A stretch of DNA of 64,000 nucleotides, taken from assembly GCF_020171315.1 (NCBI RefSeq), contig NZ_JAIUZP010000001.1, positions 372,001 through 436,000 of the forward strand, in the 5' to 3' direction. The position numbers and the translations under genes were made by a program. This document shows, piece after piece, positions 43,602 to 52,503 of the stretch (its first letter is position 1; each line of letters begins with the position of its first letter). The DNA is from Pseudooceanicola nanhaiensis (lineage in GTDB: Bacteria; Pseudomonadota; Alphaproteobacteria; Rhodobacterales; Rhodobacteraceae). The notes under the pieces were generated by a model. The model saw only the letters and a list, made by a program, of their open reading frames with translations, was not told the DNA's origin and made no database searches.

Positions 43602-43616
43602 ACCCGCGAGACGACA

Positions 43617-43640
43617 AAGGGGGCCGCGGCCCCCTTCTTC
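43617..43640 (+). terminator. Rho-independent terminator after the dprE2-like gene
   Basis: A 9-bp stem, AAGGGGGCC (43617-43625) with GGCCCCCTT (43628-43636), is followed by CTTC. The mosaic repeat core starts just after it. Confidence 0.75.
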
Positions 43641-43660
43641 ATCTTTCCCGAAATACTCAG
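43641..43660 (+). repeat. 3'-end mosaic repeat core, copy E (after dprE2-like)
   Basis: ATCTTTCCCGAAATACTCAG is identical to copy F over its first 18 nt but lacks the CGGGG end. It begins 39 nt after the stop codon, in gene orientation. Confidence 0.75.
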
Positions 43661-43674
43661 ATCCGACCCCGCGG

Positions 43675-44388
43675 TCAGCGCCGCGCGGGGATGATCTGCT
43701 GCGCGATCCCGGCAAAGAGCAGGTAGATCGAGGTCAGCAGCAGCCCGTAGTGGGCCCAGCTGTCGGGGTGGAAATCCACCCATGCGGCCCAGCCGGCGAA
43801 GAAGGTCCAGATCAGGGCGATGGGCAGCGAGAGCGTGCGCCAGCGGGCGGTGCGGACGGGGTGGATGAACTTCAGCGGCACGAACATTGCCACCGCCAGA
43901 ACCGTCACGATGCTCAGGATCACCCAGAAGTTCGGCGCCCAGGCAAAGAGCACCAGCACCAGCATGTTCCAGCAGCCCGGGAAGCCCGAGAAGGAATTGT
44001 CCTTGGTCTTCATCCGCGTGTCCGCGAAATACATGGCCGAGGCGAAGGTGATGACGATGATCGCGATCCAGCCCGTCCAGCCCGGCAGCAGGTCGCTCTT
44101 GAAGAGCGCGAAGGCCGGGATGAAGACATAGGTCAGGTAGTCGATGATCAGATCCAGCAGCACCCCGTCGAAGGTGGCCGCGTTCTTCTTCACGTCGTAC
44201 TTGCGCGCCAGCGGCCCGTCGATCCCGTCGACGAAGAAGGCGACGACCAGCCACAGGAACATGAGCGACCATTTCCCGTCCACGGCGGCCAGCATGGCCA
44301 GCATGGCAAAGACGGCGCCGGTTGCAGTGAGAAGATGGACGGAGAGGGCTTTGGCATGCAATGTCATCCGCTCGTCATGAAGCATCAT
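43675..44388 (-). CDS. pcs: Phosphatidylcholine synthase
   Basis: This 237-residue membrane protein condenses CDP-diacylglycerol with choline. It is the typical alphaproteobacterial Pcs form: SVHLLTATGAVFAMLAML, the CDP-alcohol phosphotransferase motif DGIDGPLARKYDVKKNAATF followed by DGVLLDLIIDYLTYVFIPA, then SGFPGCWNMLVLVLF and KFIHPVRTARWRTL. About seven helices are predicted. Two start codons are possible: 44388 (MMLHDER) and 44367 (MTLHAKAL); neither has a strong ribosome site. The gene is convergent with the dprE2-like gene. Confidence 0.93.
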   Translation of the reverse strand: MMLHDERMTLHAKALSVHLLTATGAVFAMLAMLAAVDGKWSLMFLWLVVAFFVDGIDGPLARKYDVKKNAATFDGVLLDLIIDYLTYVFIPAFALFKSDLLPGWTGWIAIIVITFASAMYFADTRMKTKDNSFSGFPGCWNMLVLVLFAWAPNFWVILSIVTVLAVAMFVPLKFIHPVRTARWRTLSLPIALIWTFFAGWAAWVDFHPDSWAHYGLLLTSIYLLFAGIAQQIIPARR

Positions 44389-44411
44389 GCGGCACGTTGC
44401 AACGCCCGTGA

Positions 44412-45347
44412 TCAGCTGTCCTGCGATTGCGCGCGCGGGTGGGCGGCGCGGTAGACCTCCATCAGCCGTGCGGCGTCCACGGCCGTATAGGCCTGCGTGG
44501 TCGAGAGGCTGGCATGGCCCAGCAATTCTTGGATCGCGCGCAGATCCCCGCCCGCGTTCAGCAGGTGGGTGGCAAAGCTGTGGCGCATGGCGTGCGGTGT
44601 GGCCGAGGCAGGCAGGCCCAGTTGCGCCCGCGACCGTTCCATTGCCTTCTGGATCGCCCGCGGGTTCAGCGCCCCGCCGCGGGTGCCGCGAAAGAGCGGC
44701 TGGCCGGGCTCCGCCGGGAAGGGGCAGAGCGTCACGTAATGGTCCACCGCCTCGCGGGCGGCCGCCAGCAGGGGCACGATCCGCTCCTTGCCGCCCTTGC
44801 CGGTGATCCGCAGGCTACGCCCCAGCGGCAGCACGTCCCCGGTCAGCGACAGCGCCTCGGAGATCCGCAGCCCGCAGCCGTAGAGCAGCGTCACCACCGC
44901 CATGTCGCGGGCCGAGATCCAGCGGTCCTCGCTCTGCATGCCGACCGTCTCGATCATGTCGCGGGCGGCGTCCTCGGGCAGGGGGCGGGGCAGCTTGCGC
45001 TGGTACTTCGGGGCGCGGGCAGAGAGGACGGCGGTCGGGTCGAAGCCCTCCCGCTCGGCAAGGTAGCGGTAGAAGGTCTTCACCGAGGAGAGCTTGCGCG
45101 CCATGGAACGCGCGCCGATGCCATGGCCCCGGGTGAAGGCCATCCAGCTGCGCATGTCCGAGACGGTGACCTGCATCAGCGGGCCGATCCCCTGTGCCGA
45201 GCCCTTGTGATCCCCCATGAAGGCGAGGAACTCGGCCACGTCACGCTGGTAGGCCTCGATGGTGTTCTCGGCCGCGCCCTTCAGCGCGCGCTCTGCGTCG
45301 ATCCAGCCTTGCAGCGCGTCGCGGGCGGCGGGCGAGATCAGCGCCAT
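44412..45347 (-). CDS. xerC: Tyrosine recombinase XerC
   Basis: This 311-residue recombinase acts at dif with XerD to resolve chromosome dimers. The SAM-like N-terminal domain (ENTIEAYQRDVAEFLAF) is followed by the catalytic set: GLRISEALSL (Arg), GKGGKERIVPL (Lys), HAMRHSFATHLL (His-x2-Arg) and LGHASLSTTQAYTAV (His, nucleophile Tyr). Its position directly after the DUF484 gene (1-nt overlap, TGATG) is the usual housekeeping arrangement. This argues against a phage integrase. Confidence 0.95.
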   Translation of the reverse strand: MALISPAARDALQGWIDAERALKGAAENTIEAYQRDVAEFLAFMGDHKGSAQGIGPLMQVTVSDMRSWMAFTRGHGIGARSMARKLSSVKTFYRYLAEREGFDPTAVLSARAPKYQRKLPRPLPEDAARDMIETVGMQSEDRWISARDMAVVTLLYGCGLRISEALSLTGDVLPLGRSLRITGKGGKERIVPLLAAAREAVDHYVTLCPFPAEPGQPLFRGTRGGALNPRAIQKAMERSRAQLGLPASATPHAMRHSFATHLLNAGGDLRAIQELLGHASLSTTQAYTAVDAARLMEVYRAAHPRAQSQDS

Positions 45348-46057
45348 CAGTTCAGCCAGCGGCGCATGGTCCGTTCGAAGACACCGGCGAAGAAGGAGAG
45401 CAGGTCTGTCCCCTGCTGGGGCGTGAACTGGTGCGGATCCTCGGAGCCCATGACCAGCATGCCTGGCAGGCGGCCGCGCCCGAAGTCGAGCCTGAGGCAG
45501 GCCTCGGAGCGCACGAAATCGGCCAGCTCGCCATAGATTTCCGGGTTGCCGGCCTGGATCTGGCGCAGGGTGACCTGCCGGGCGGGGACGTTGCGCCCGC
45601 CCTCGATGTAATCGCCCACGAAGCCGACCTGCACCACGCGCAGCACGTTGCCCAGCCGGTTCACGACCGGGTCGTCGTCGGTCTGCACGCTTTCCAGCAC
45701 TAGGTGGATGTTGTCGACGCCGAGGATCTCGGCCACTTCGCCGCCAAGGCCGCGCAGGAAGGTCTCGAATTCCATCGGGTCCAGCATGCGCAGCAGGGCG
45801 CGGTGGACCTGGTTGGTGCCGGCGAGGTTCTCGTAAGCCGCCGCGATGACCGAGCGGTGGGTGTCTTCCAGCCGGTCGAGCCGGGCCTCCAGCCGCTCCA
45901 TCGCGATGCCGCGCAGGTCGATGATATTGCCGCCCATGGCCTTTTCATTGGCCGCGACGAGGGCGCGCATCACGTCCTGATCATCGAGAATGACATCGGG
46001 TTCCGCGATGATCTTCGCGCGCAATTCGTCTTCGATCTTGGGTTGGCTGCTGCTCAT
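45347..46057 (-). CDS. DUF484 family protein
   Basis: This 236-residue protein of the DUF484 family has a GAF-like C-terminal domain (PGMLVMGSEDPHQFTPQQGTDLL) and an N-terminal helical part (EAELDRLEDTHRSV-like ARLDRLEDTHRSVIAA). The function is unknown, but it is consistently encoded next to xerC, so a link to recombination or cell division is possible. The start at 46057 (MSSSQPK) is set by homology; the frame continues upstream with unlike composition. Confidence 0.9.
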   Translation of the reverse strand: MSSSQPKIEDELRAKIIAEPDVILDDQDVMRALVAANEKAMGGNIIDLRGIAMERLEARLDRLEDTHRSVIAAAYENLAGTNQVHRALLRMLDPMEFETFLRGLGGEVAEILGVDNIHLVLESVQTDDDPVVNRLGNVLRVVQVGFVGDYIEGGRNVPARQVTLRQIQAGNPEIYGELADFVRSEACLRLDFGRGRLPGMLVMGSEDPHQFTPQQGTDLLSFFAGVFERTMRRWLN

Positions 46058-46329
46058 GGACCGCTCGTTTCGTCTTTTTCTGAAGAATAGCAGAGCGATT
46101 CCGTCAATGCTTCCCTTTTCTGGACCGAAAGGGCGGAAATGCGCCCATGGGTGGTGCGGAGGAGTCACGGGTTGGCGGAGGAGTTGTGAAGGACAAGCGC
46201 GAGGGGATGCCCGACGGCGCCTTGAGACCTCGAGGCCGGTCTCGCAATCCGTCCGTCCTCTCGCTGTTCTATCGACACGACCAAGCCTCTCAAAAAAGCA
46301 CCTGTATCCTGTCCCCTCGGAATGTCCCG

Positions 46330-46408
46330 CCCGGCCGAGAGGCCGGGCAGCGCCGACCCGCCCCCCTGGGGCGGCGCTATTGCGCCCCCCCGCGGGTCGG
46401 CGCTGCCC
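46330..46408 (+). repeat. Dispersed long-stem hairpin element, copy 2
   Basis: A small hairpin, CCCGGCC-GAGA-GGCCGGG (46330-46347), is followed by a perfect 17-bp stem, GGGCAGCGCCGACCCGC (46345-46361) with 46392-46408. The loop contains CCCCCCTGGGGCGGCGCTA. Read on the plus strand it matches the minus strand of the element near 6.3 kb, including the order of the two hairpins. Confidence 0.85.
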
Positions 46409-46537
46409 TCCGTTCAAGCCGGAGAGGTGTCATTCCGCGGCAGGATTGAGCGTGGCGCAATACATCTGGGCAAGCCGGAGCCAGACCAGACTTGTCTGAA
46501 GCACACCCTTGGTCCTCAGCCCCGTGAGCGACCCAAC

Positions 46538-46568
46538 GAAAAAGGGCCACGCCAAAGGCGCGGCCCTT
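46538..46568 (-). terminator. Rho-independent terminator after fsa
   Basis: Minus-strand stem of 12 bp with one mismatch (46542-46553 with 46557-46568) and a 3-nt AAA/TTT loop, followed by TTTTT. Confidence 0.85.
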
Positions 46569-46589
46569 CAAACCTCAATGCGACCCGTC

Positions 46590-47243
46590 TTACAGGATCG
46601 ACTGACCGGTCTTTGCCCAGTCCTTCATGAAGGCATCCAGCCCCTTGTCGGTCAGCGGGTGGCTGGCCAGCGACTTGATCACGGAGGGCGGTGCGGTGAT
46701 CACGTCCGCGCCGATCAGCGCGCTCTGGGTCACGTGGTTCACGGTCCGGATCGAGGCCGCGAGGATCTGCGTCTCGAAGCCGAAGTTGTCGTAGATCGTG
46801 CGGATGTCCTGGATCAGGTCCATGCCGTCGAGGTTGATGTCATCGAGCCGCCCGATGAAGGGCGAGATGAAGGTCGCACCCGCCTTGGCGGCCAGCAGTG
46901 CCTGGTTGGCCGAGAAGCAGAGCGTCACGTTGACCATCCGGCCCTCGTCCGACAGCACCTTGCAGGTCTTCAGACCGGCCCAGGTCAGCGGCACTTTCAC
47001 CGCGATGTTGTCGGCGATCTCGGCCAGCTTGCGGCCTTCGGCGATCATCGCGTCCGCGTCCAGTGCCACCACCTCTGCGCTGACCGGGCCGTCCACGATG
47101 CCGCAGATCTCCTTGGTCACCTCGAGGATGTCGCGGCCCGATTTCAGGATCAGCGAGGGGTTGGTGGTGACACCGTCCACCATGCCCAGATCGTTCAGTT
47201 CACGGATCGCATCCACATCCGCGGTATCGACAAAGAATTTCAT
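46590..47243 (-). CDS. fsa: Fructose-6-phosphate aldolase / transaldolase-like protein
   Basis: This 217-residue protein is of the short transaldolase type. It has [53 protein letters not shown] and the Schiff-base Lys in [33 protein letters not shown] and [13 protein letters not shown] follow. Members act as transaldolases or as fructose-6-phosphate aldolases, which cannot be separated from sequence here. It is divergent from priA and has its own terminator. Confidence 0.93.
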   Translation of the reverse strand: MKFFVDTADVDAIRELNDLGMVDGVTTNPSLILKSGRDILEVTKEICGIVDGPVSAEVVALDADAMIAEGRKLAEIADNIAVKVPLTWAGLKTCKVLSDEGRMVNVTLCFSANQALLAAKAGATFISPFIGRLDDINLDGMDLIQDIRTIYDNFGFETQILAASIRTVNHVTQSALIGADVITAPPSVIKSLASHPLTDKGLDAFMKDWAKTGQSIL

Positions 47244-47333
47244 AGCAGCCCCTCCGCCGGGTTTGACTTTCTCGCCCCGCCTTTAGCGCATAGTGTGGCC
47301 TCCCGAAACCCCCTCACCGCCCGGGAGCGACAG

Positions 47334-49529
47334 GTGGACCAGCCCGAATTCTTCGCCGAAGGCGCGCTCGTCAACGTGCTGACGACGCAACCGCTTGACC
47401 GCACGCTGGATTACCGCGCGCCCGAAGGGGGCTGCGCTCAGGGCGCCTACGTGCAGGTGCCGTTGGGGCCGCGGCAGGTGCTGGGCGTGGTCTGGGGGCC
47501 GGGACGGGGCGATTTCGACTACGCCAAGATCCGCCCCGTGACCCGGGTCCTGAACGTCGCCCCGATGCGGGACGAGCTGCGCGAGTTCCTGATCCGCGCC
47601 GGGGAATACACGCTGACGCCGATCGACTCGATGCTGCGGTTGGCGACCCGCGCGCCGGGGCTCTCCGATCCGCCCTCGATGCAGAAGGTCTATCGCCTGG
47701 GCGACCAGACGCCCGACCGGATGACCGATGCCCGTACCCGCGTGCTGGCGGTGCTGGAGGAATACGGCGGGCTTGCCTTCACGCTGAAGGAGCTGGCCGA
47801 CATGGCCGGCACCTCCTCCTCGGTGGTCAAGGGCCTCGTCACACAGGGCGCCGTGCTGGAAGAGGCCACGCCCCGTGACACGCCCTATCCGGCGCTTGAC
47901 CTCGACCGCTCCGGCAAGCCGCTGACCGGGGATCAGGAGAACGCGGCCACCCGCCTGCGGGCGGGCCTCCAGTCCGAAAGCTATGGCACCACGCTGCTGC
48001 GCGGCGTCACCGGCTCGGGCAAGACCGAGGTCTACCTCGAAGCGGTGGCCGAATGCCTCAAGCTCGGCCGGCAGGCTCTCGTGCTGCTGCCCGAGATTGC
48101 GCTGACCGCAGAGTTCCTGACCCGGGTCGAGGCCCGCTTCGGCGCCCGGCCCGCGGAATGGCACTCCGGCGTCACGATGACCGAACGGCGCCGGGCGTGG
48201 AAGATGGTGGGGCAGGGCGGCGCGCAGCTGGTGGTGGGCGCCCGCTCCGCGCTCTTCCTGCCGTTCCGCGACCTCGGCCTTATCGTCGTCGACGAGGAAC
48301 ACGACAATTCCTACAAGCAGGAGGACGGCTCGCTCTACAATGCCCGCGACATGGCGGTGCTGCGGGCCGCGATCTGCGGGGCGCGGGTCGTGCTGGCCTC
48401 CGCCACGCCCAGCCTCGAAAGCTGGGCCAATGCCGAGGCGGGCAAGTACGAGCGCATCGACATGACCGACCGCTTCGGTCCCGCGATCCTGCCCGACATG
48501 TCCGCGATCGACATGCGCTCCGAGGCGATGAGCTCGGGCAAGTGGATCTCGCCCTCGCTGCAAGGCGAGGTCCGCCAGCGGATGGAGAAGGGGGAGCAGG
48601 CGCTTCTCTTCCTCAACCGCCGCGGCTATGCGCCCGTGACCCTCTGCCGGGCCTGCGGCGAGCAGATCGAATGCGAGCATTGCTCCGCCTCCATGGTGGA
48701 GCACCGCTTCCTCAAGCGCCTCGTCTGCCACCAGTGCGGCGAAAGCCGCCCGATGCCGGAGAAATGCCCCTCCTGCGAGGCGGAAGGTACGCTGGCGCCC
48801 ATCGGCCCCGGCGTCGAACGCCTCGCCGAAGAGGCGGCGGAGCTCTTCCCCGACGCCCGCATCGCCACGCTCTCGTCGGACCTCTTCGGCTCGGCCCGCG
48901 CGCTGAAGGCAGGGATCGAGGCCATCGCCCAGGGCGGCGCCGACATCATCATCGGCACCCAGCTGGTGGCCAAGGGGCACAACTTCCCGCTGCTTACGCT
49001 GGTGGGCGTCATCGACGCCGACCTCGGCCTGCAGGGCTCCGACCTGCGCGCGGCGGAACGCACCTTCCAGCTGATGCGCCAGGTCGCAGGCCGCGCCGGG
49101 CGGTCCGAACGCAAGGGCGCGGCCCTCCTGCAAACCTACCAGCCCGAGCATCCGGTGATCCGCGCCATCCTCGACGGAGACGAGGAAAGCTTCTGGCAGG
49201 CCGAGGCCGACCAGCGCCGCGCCGCCGGCATGCCGCCCTACGGCCGCCTCGCGGGTATCATCCTGTCCTCGCCCGATCCGCAGGCGCCGTTCCAGTTCGG
49301 CACCACGCTGGCCCGCCATGATGGCCCCCTGCGCGAGATCGGTGCCCAGCTCTTCGGCCCCGCTGCCGCCCCCATCGCCCGCATCCGCGGTCGTCACCGC
49401 GTCCGCCTGCTGGTGAAGGCCCCCAAGGGCGCGCCCCTGCAACAGGCGATCACGAAATGGCTCGCTCCCGCGCGCCTGCCCAAGGACATGCGCCTCGCGG
49501 TCGATATCGATCCGCAGAGCTTCTACTGA
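47334..49529 (+). CDS. priA: Primosomal replication protein N' (PriA helicase)
   Basis: This 731-residue 3'-5' helicase restarts stalled replication forks. Visible parts are the N-terminal DNA-binding domain (VNVLTTQPLDRTLDYRAP), Walker A GVTGSGKTEVYLEA, DEEHDNSYKQEDG, and the zinc-binding eight-cysteine insertion (CRAC, CEHC, CHQC, CPSC). Helicase motifs V-VI follow (GTQLVAKGHNFPLLTLVGVI, RTFQLMRQVAGRAGR). A GTG start at 47334 (MDQPEFFAEGALV) with GGGAG six nt upstream is preferred over an earlier GTG at 47295. The 3'-end repeat copy B begins 1 nt after the stop codon. Confidence 0.95.
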   Translation: MDQPEFFAEGALVNVLTTQPLDRTLDYRAPEGGCAQGAYVQVPLGPRQVLGVVWGPGRGDFDYAKIRPVTRVLNVAPMRDELREFLIRAGEYTLTPIDSMLRLATRAPGLSDPPSMQKVYRLGDQTPDRMTDARTRVLAVLEEYGGLAFTLKELADMAGTSSSVVKGLVTQGAVLEEATPRDTPYPALDLDRSGKPLTGDQENAATRLRAGLQSESYGTTLLRGVTGSGKTEVYLEAVAECLKLGRQALVLLPEIALTAEFLTRVEARFGARPAEWHSGVTMTERRRAWKMVGQGGAQLVVGARSALFLPFRDLGLIVVDEEHDNSYKQEDGSLYNARDMAVLRAAICGARVVLASATPSLESWANAEAGKYERIDMTDRFGPAILPDMSAIDMRSEAMSSGKWISPSLQGEVRQRMEKGEQALLFLNRRGYAPVTLCRACGEQIECEHCSASMVEHRFLKRLVCHQCGESRPMPEKCPSCEAEGTLAPIGPGVERLAEEAAELFPDARIATLSSDLFGSARALKAGIEAIAQGGADIIIGTQLVAKGHNFPLLTLVGVIDADLGLQGSDLRAAERTFQLMRQVAGRAGRSERKGAALLQTYQPEHPVIRAILDGDEESFWQAEADQRRAAGMPPYGRLAGIILSSPDPQAPFQFGTTLARHDGPLREIGAQLFGPAAAPIARIRGRHRVRLLVKAPKGAPLQQAITKWLAPARLPKDMRLAVDIDPQSFY

Positions 49530-49530
49530 C

Positions 49531-49650
49531 CATCTTTCGCTCGGAAATATCCCCGGGGGGACTGGCCCCGCCGGGGGCCAGGGGGGCAGGCAGCCCCCGG
49601 GAAAAGTCTTTCAGAAAGACTTTTCCCAAGAATTCTCCTTAAAATTCTTG
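49531..49650 (+). repeat. 3'-end mosaic repeat, copy B (after priA)
   Basis: This copy is complete. The core CATCTTTCGCTCGGAAATAT-CCCCGGGG (49531-49558) is followed by a G+C hairpin (49562-49581). Then come the 14-bp hairpin GGGAAAAGTCTTTC (49599-49612 with 49614-49627) and the A+T-rich hairpin CAAGAATT (49627-49634 with 49643-49650). It has no coding content. Confidence 0.85.
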
Positions 49651-49779
49651 TTCGCCCACACAGCCAACCCGCAGATGCGCTGCCATGGGCGCGACCTCAC
49701 CGCGTGATCCGGCCTCAGCTCCGCACCAGCGCAGGAGTGGTCCGACACACCGCCCCGCGCGAATGCTCAGCCGCCCCGA

Positions 49780-50388
49780 TCACTCACCCGCGATCAGCGC
49801 CGAGACGATCGCTCGCGCACTTTCCGAATGCCAGTCGGCAGGCCCCGTCAGTCGGGCAATCTCGCGCCCCTCGGGATCGAGGATCATGGTTACCGGCAGC
49901 CCGATGACGCCCACGCCCCGCGCGGTCTTGGACCGGGGATCGCGCAGCACCGGAAGGCCCTCCACGCCGATCTCGTCAAAGAACTTCCGGATCGCGGGCG
50001 GCGCATTGGGCCCCGTGGCCAGTGTCACCACCGCGAAATCCTCGCCCCCGAATTCGGCGTTCAGGGCCGCCAGCGTCGGCATCTCCTCGCGGCAGGGCGC
50101 ACACCAGATGGCCCAGAAGTTCAGCAGCACGTACTTGCCCCGGTAGTCCTCCAGCGAGGCGCCGTCCTCCAGCACCTCCACCGGTACGGGCTTCGGTTCC
50201 GCGTGGAAGGACAGCCCCTTCAACGCCCCGTCGCGCAGCGCCTCCAGCGCGCCCCGATCGGGCGCGGCCATGGCGGGCAGGGGGGCCAGCAGGGCAGCAT
50301 TTGCGCCGAGCGCCAGAGCCGTATAAAGAACCGCCCTGAACGAGACGTTATTGACTTTCTCCTGCCATCTCCGATGCAGCGTGACCAT
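49780..50388 (-). CDS. TlpA-like periplasmic thioredoxin
   Basis: This 202-residue protein has an N-terminal hydrophobic segment ([20 protein letters not shown]), a signal peptide or anchor. The thioredoxin fold follows, with the active-site motif [20 protein letters not shown] (WCAPC). The cis-Pro element [13 protein letters not shown] is also present. TlpA/ResA-type proteins reduce disulfides in apocytochromes or copper chaperones of oxidase assembly. The start at 50388 has GGAGGAAAG immediately upstream. Only 22 nt separate this start codon from that of divergent argH. Confidence 0.92.
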   Translation of the reverse strand: MVTLHRRWQEKVNNVSFRAVLYTALALGANAALLAPLPAMAAPDRGALEALRDGALKGLSFHAEPKPVPVEVLEDGASLEDYRGKYVLLNFWAIWCAPCREEMPTLAALNAEFGGEDFAVVTLATGPNAPPAIRKFFDEIGVEGLPVLRDPRSKTARGVGVIGLPVTMILDPEGREIARLTGPADWHSESARAIVSALIAGE

Positions 50389-50410
50389 CTTTCCTCCGAA
50401 GGCGGACCTC
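50389..50410. promoter_or_regulatory. 22-nt divergent spacer carrying both ribosome sites
   Basis: Between the two divergent start codons lie only an AGGAAAG-type ribosome site for the thioredoxin gene (minus) and AAGGCGGA for argH (plus). There is no room for promoters, so each must lie inside the other gene's coding sequence. Confidence 0.7.
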
Positions 50411-51802
50411 ATGACCCAGAAAACCTCGAACCAGATGTGGGGCGGCCGTTTCGCCGCCGGACCCGATGCGATCATGGAGGCGATCAACGCCTCGATCGGG
50501 TTCGACAAGCGCATGGCCGCGCAGGACATCGCCGGTTCGCGGGCCCATGCCGCGATGCTCGCGGCGCAGGGCATCATCAGCGATAAAGATGCCGAGGCGA
50601 TCCGGGAAGGCCTTCTCACGATCTTGTCAGAGATCGAGGCCGGGCAGTTCACCTTCTCGACCGCGCTGGAAGACATCCACATGAACGTCGAGGCTCGCCT
50701 GAAGGAGGTCATCGGCGAACCCGCCGGGCGGCTCCACACCGGGCGCTCGCGCAACGACCAGGTGGCGACCGACTTCCGCCTCTGGACCCGCGACCAGGTC
50801 GACGCGGCCATCGAGGGGCTCAAGGCCCTGATGCAGGCGCTTCTCGCACAGGCCGAGGCGGGCGCCGACTGGGTCATGCCCGGCTTCACCCACCTGCAGA
50901 CCGCGCAGCCCGTGACCTGGGGCCACCACATGATGGCCTATGTCGAGATGTTCGCCCGCGACCTCTCGCGCTTCACCGACGCCCGCGCCCGGATGAACGA
51001 ATCGCCCCTCGGCGCGGCGGCGCTGGCCGGCACCTCCTTCCCGATCGATCGCCACATGACGGCCGAGGCGCTCGGCTTCGACCGCCCGGCGGCGAACTCG
51101 CTCGACGCGGTCTCGGACCGCGACTTCGCGCTCGAATTCCTGTCCTGCGCCTCGATCTGCGCCATGCACCTCAGCCGCATGGCCGAGGAGCTGGTGATCT
51201 GGTCCTCCGCGCAGTTCCGCTTCGTCGTGCTCTCGGACCGGTTCTCGACCGGCTCCTCGATCATGCCGCAGAAGAAGAACCCCGACGCGGCCGAACTGAT
51301 CCGCGCCAAGATCGGGCGCATCTTCGGGGCCAACGTCGCGCTGACCATGGTGATGAAGGGGCTTCCGCTGGCCTATTCCAAGGACATGCAGGAAGACAAG
51401 GAACAGGTCTTCGACGCCGCCGACAACCTGATGCTGGCGCTCGCCGCCATGACCGGCATGGTCGGCGACATGACCGCCAACCGCCCGGCCCTGGAAGCCG
51501 CCGCCGGCGCGGGCTTCTCCACCGCGACCGATCTGGCCGACTGGCTGGTCCGGGCGCTCGGCATGCCGTTCCGCGACGCGCACCATGTCACCGGCTCCCT
51601 CGTCGCCAAGGCGGAAGCCAAGGGCTGTGACCTGCCCGACCTCTCGCTGACCGAGATGCAGGAGGTCCACGAGGCGATCACCGACGAAGTCTTTACCGTC
51701 CTGGGCGTGCACAATTCGGTCGCATCGCGTATGTCTTATGGCGGCACGGCGCCCGCGCGCGTGCGCGAACAGATCGCCCGCTGGAAGGACACACTGTCAT
51801 GA
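50411..51802 (+). CDS. argH: Argininosuccinate lyase
   Basis: This 463-residue enzyme cleaves argininosuccinate to arginine and fumarate, the last step of arginine synthesis. Motifs are [49 protein letters not shown] and the flexible signature loop [20 protein letters not shown], with the catalytic Ser. Length is standard. The start at 50411 follows AAGGCGGA. The next gene, a small lipoprotein, overlaps it by 4 nt, and lysA follows in the same direction. Confidence 0.97.
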   Translation: MTQKTSNQMWGGRFAAGPDAIMEAINASIGFDKRMAAQDIAGSRAHAAMLAAQGIISDKDAEAIREGLLTILSEIEAGQFTFSTALEDIHMNVEARLKEVIGEPAGRLHTGRSRNDQVATDFRLWTRDQVDAAIEGLKALMQALLAQAEAGADWVMPGFTHLQTAQPVTWGHHMMAYVEMFARDLSRFTDARARMNESPLGAAALAGTSFPIDRHMTAEALGFDRPAANSLDAVSDRDFALEFLSCASICAMHLSRMAEELVIWSSAQFRFVVLSDRFSTGSSIMPQKKNPDAAELIRAKIGRIFGANVALTMVMKGLPLAYSKDMQEDKEQVFDAADNLMLALAAMTGMVGDMTANRPALEAAAGAGFSTATDLADWLVRALGMPFRDAHHVTGSLVAKAEAKGCDLPDLSLTEMQEVHEAITDEVFTVLGVHNSVASRMSYGGTAPARVREQIARWKDTLS

Positions 51803-52005
51803 CACGTCTCCCCCTCCGCCTGATCACCGCGGTCTCGGCGCTTGCCGTGCTGGCCGCCTGCGGGGTGAACGGCCCGCCGAAAGAGCGCGAGAAGGAGATC
51901 CGCCGGACCTCTGCCAACGGCATGGACATCGAGCTTGCCGCCGACACCCGGAGCGGCGTGACGGTCTCGGGCAACGCCCGCTTCGGCGTCGTCACCCGGC
52001 AATGA
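51799..52005 (+). CDS. Small lipoprotein of the argH-lysA locus (LptM-type position)
   Basis: This 68-residue protein has a lipoprotein signal with the lipobox LAAC ([18 protein letters not shown]), so it should be anchored by Cys21 after processing. The mature part is charged and then ends in a short beta-rich segment ([16 protein letters not shown]). The place between argH and lysA is that of LptM/YifL-type lipoproteins, which help assemble the LPS translocon in Enterobacteria. The same role here is inferred from position only. ATG overlaps the argH stop as ATGA. Confidence 0.8.
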   Translation: MTRLPLRLITAVSALAVLAACGVNGPPKEREKEIRRTSANGMDIELAADTRSGVTVSGNARFGVVTRQ

Positions 52006-52316
52006 GCCCGCTGCGGCTGGCCTATCTCGGCCTCGCCCTCTGGGGCGCGGTCCATCCGATGATCCACGTCGCCGGCTGGATCGCCGACAACGGTCTCAGC
52101 CTCGCGGGTCTCACCGCGGGCTGGACGGCCAATGCCGCCAGCACCGGGCTGATGTGGGACCTGATCATCTCGGCCGTGGCGCTGACCCTGTGGATTCTCG
52201 CCGAGGTCGCGGTGCGGCGGAATTTCATGGCGCTCCTCGCGATCCCCGCGACCTTCCTGATCGGCGTCAGCTGCGGCCTGCCGCTCTACCTCTTCCTGCG
52301 CAGCCGGCCCGTCTGA
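52002..52316 (+). CDS. Small membrane protein, DUF2834-like
   Basis: This 104-residue protein has three hydrophobic helices (LAYLGLALWGAVHPMIHV, MWDLIISAVALTLWILAEVAV, FMALLAIPATFLIGVSCGLPLYLFL). The WGAVHPM and LWILAEV features resemble DUF2834 proteins, with no known function. It overlaps the lipoprotein gene by 4 nt and is followed by the mosaic repeat core. Confidence 0.8.
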   Translation: MSPLRLAYLGLALWGAVHPMIHVAGWIADNGLSLAGLTAGWTANAASTGLMWDLIISAVALTLWILAEVAVRRNFMALLAIPATFLIGVSCGLPLYLFLRSRPV

Positions 52317-52360
52317 CCTCCCGTCTGAGCTCCGCTCTGACCGCCGGTCCGACGCCCCCA

Positions 52361-52388
52361 TCCACTGTTCGGAAATATCCCGGGGGGC
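52361..52388 (+). repeat. 3'-end mosaic repeat core, copy D
   Basis: ATCCACTGTTCGGAAATATC followed by CCGGGGGG matches copy A at its start. A G+C-rich hairpin (GGGGGCTGGCCCCC type) follows. It starts within 50 nt of the DUF2834-like stop codon, in gene orientation. Confidence 0.75.
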
Positions 52389-52503
52389 CGGGGGCTGGCC
52401 CCCGGGGGCCGATCCCCGCACCGGGGCCAATTGCACCGCGCCGCCGCCCCGTGTAGACGGCTGCAAGCCCATTTCTTGAAGGCCATATCGACAGGGACCT
52501 GCC

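Larger units (their letters stand above)
46058..46589. other. Intergenic region with dispersed hairpin element
   Basis: This 532-nt gap is the longest gene-free stretch in the window. It holds the hairpin element at 46330-46408 and the fsa terminator at 46538-46568. Frames crossing it translate repeat sequence or lack a ribosome site. Nothing recognisable was seen in 46058-46315. Confidence 0.6.

Noticed and set aside
44412..45347. A phage or island integrase
   Set aside because: All features and the DUF484-xerC order indicate housekeeping XerC. No tRNA-anchored repeats or phage genes are nearby.
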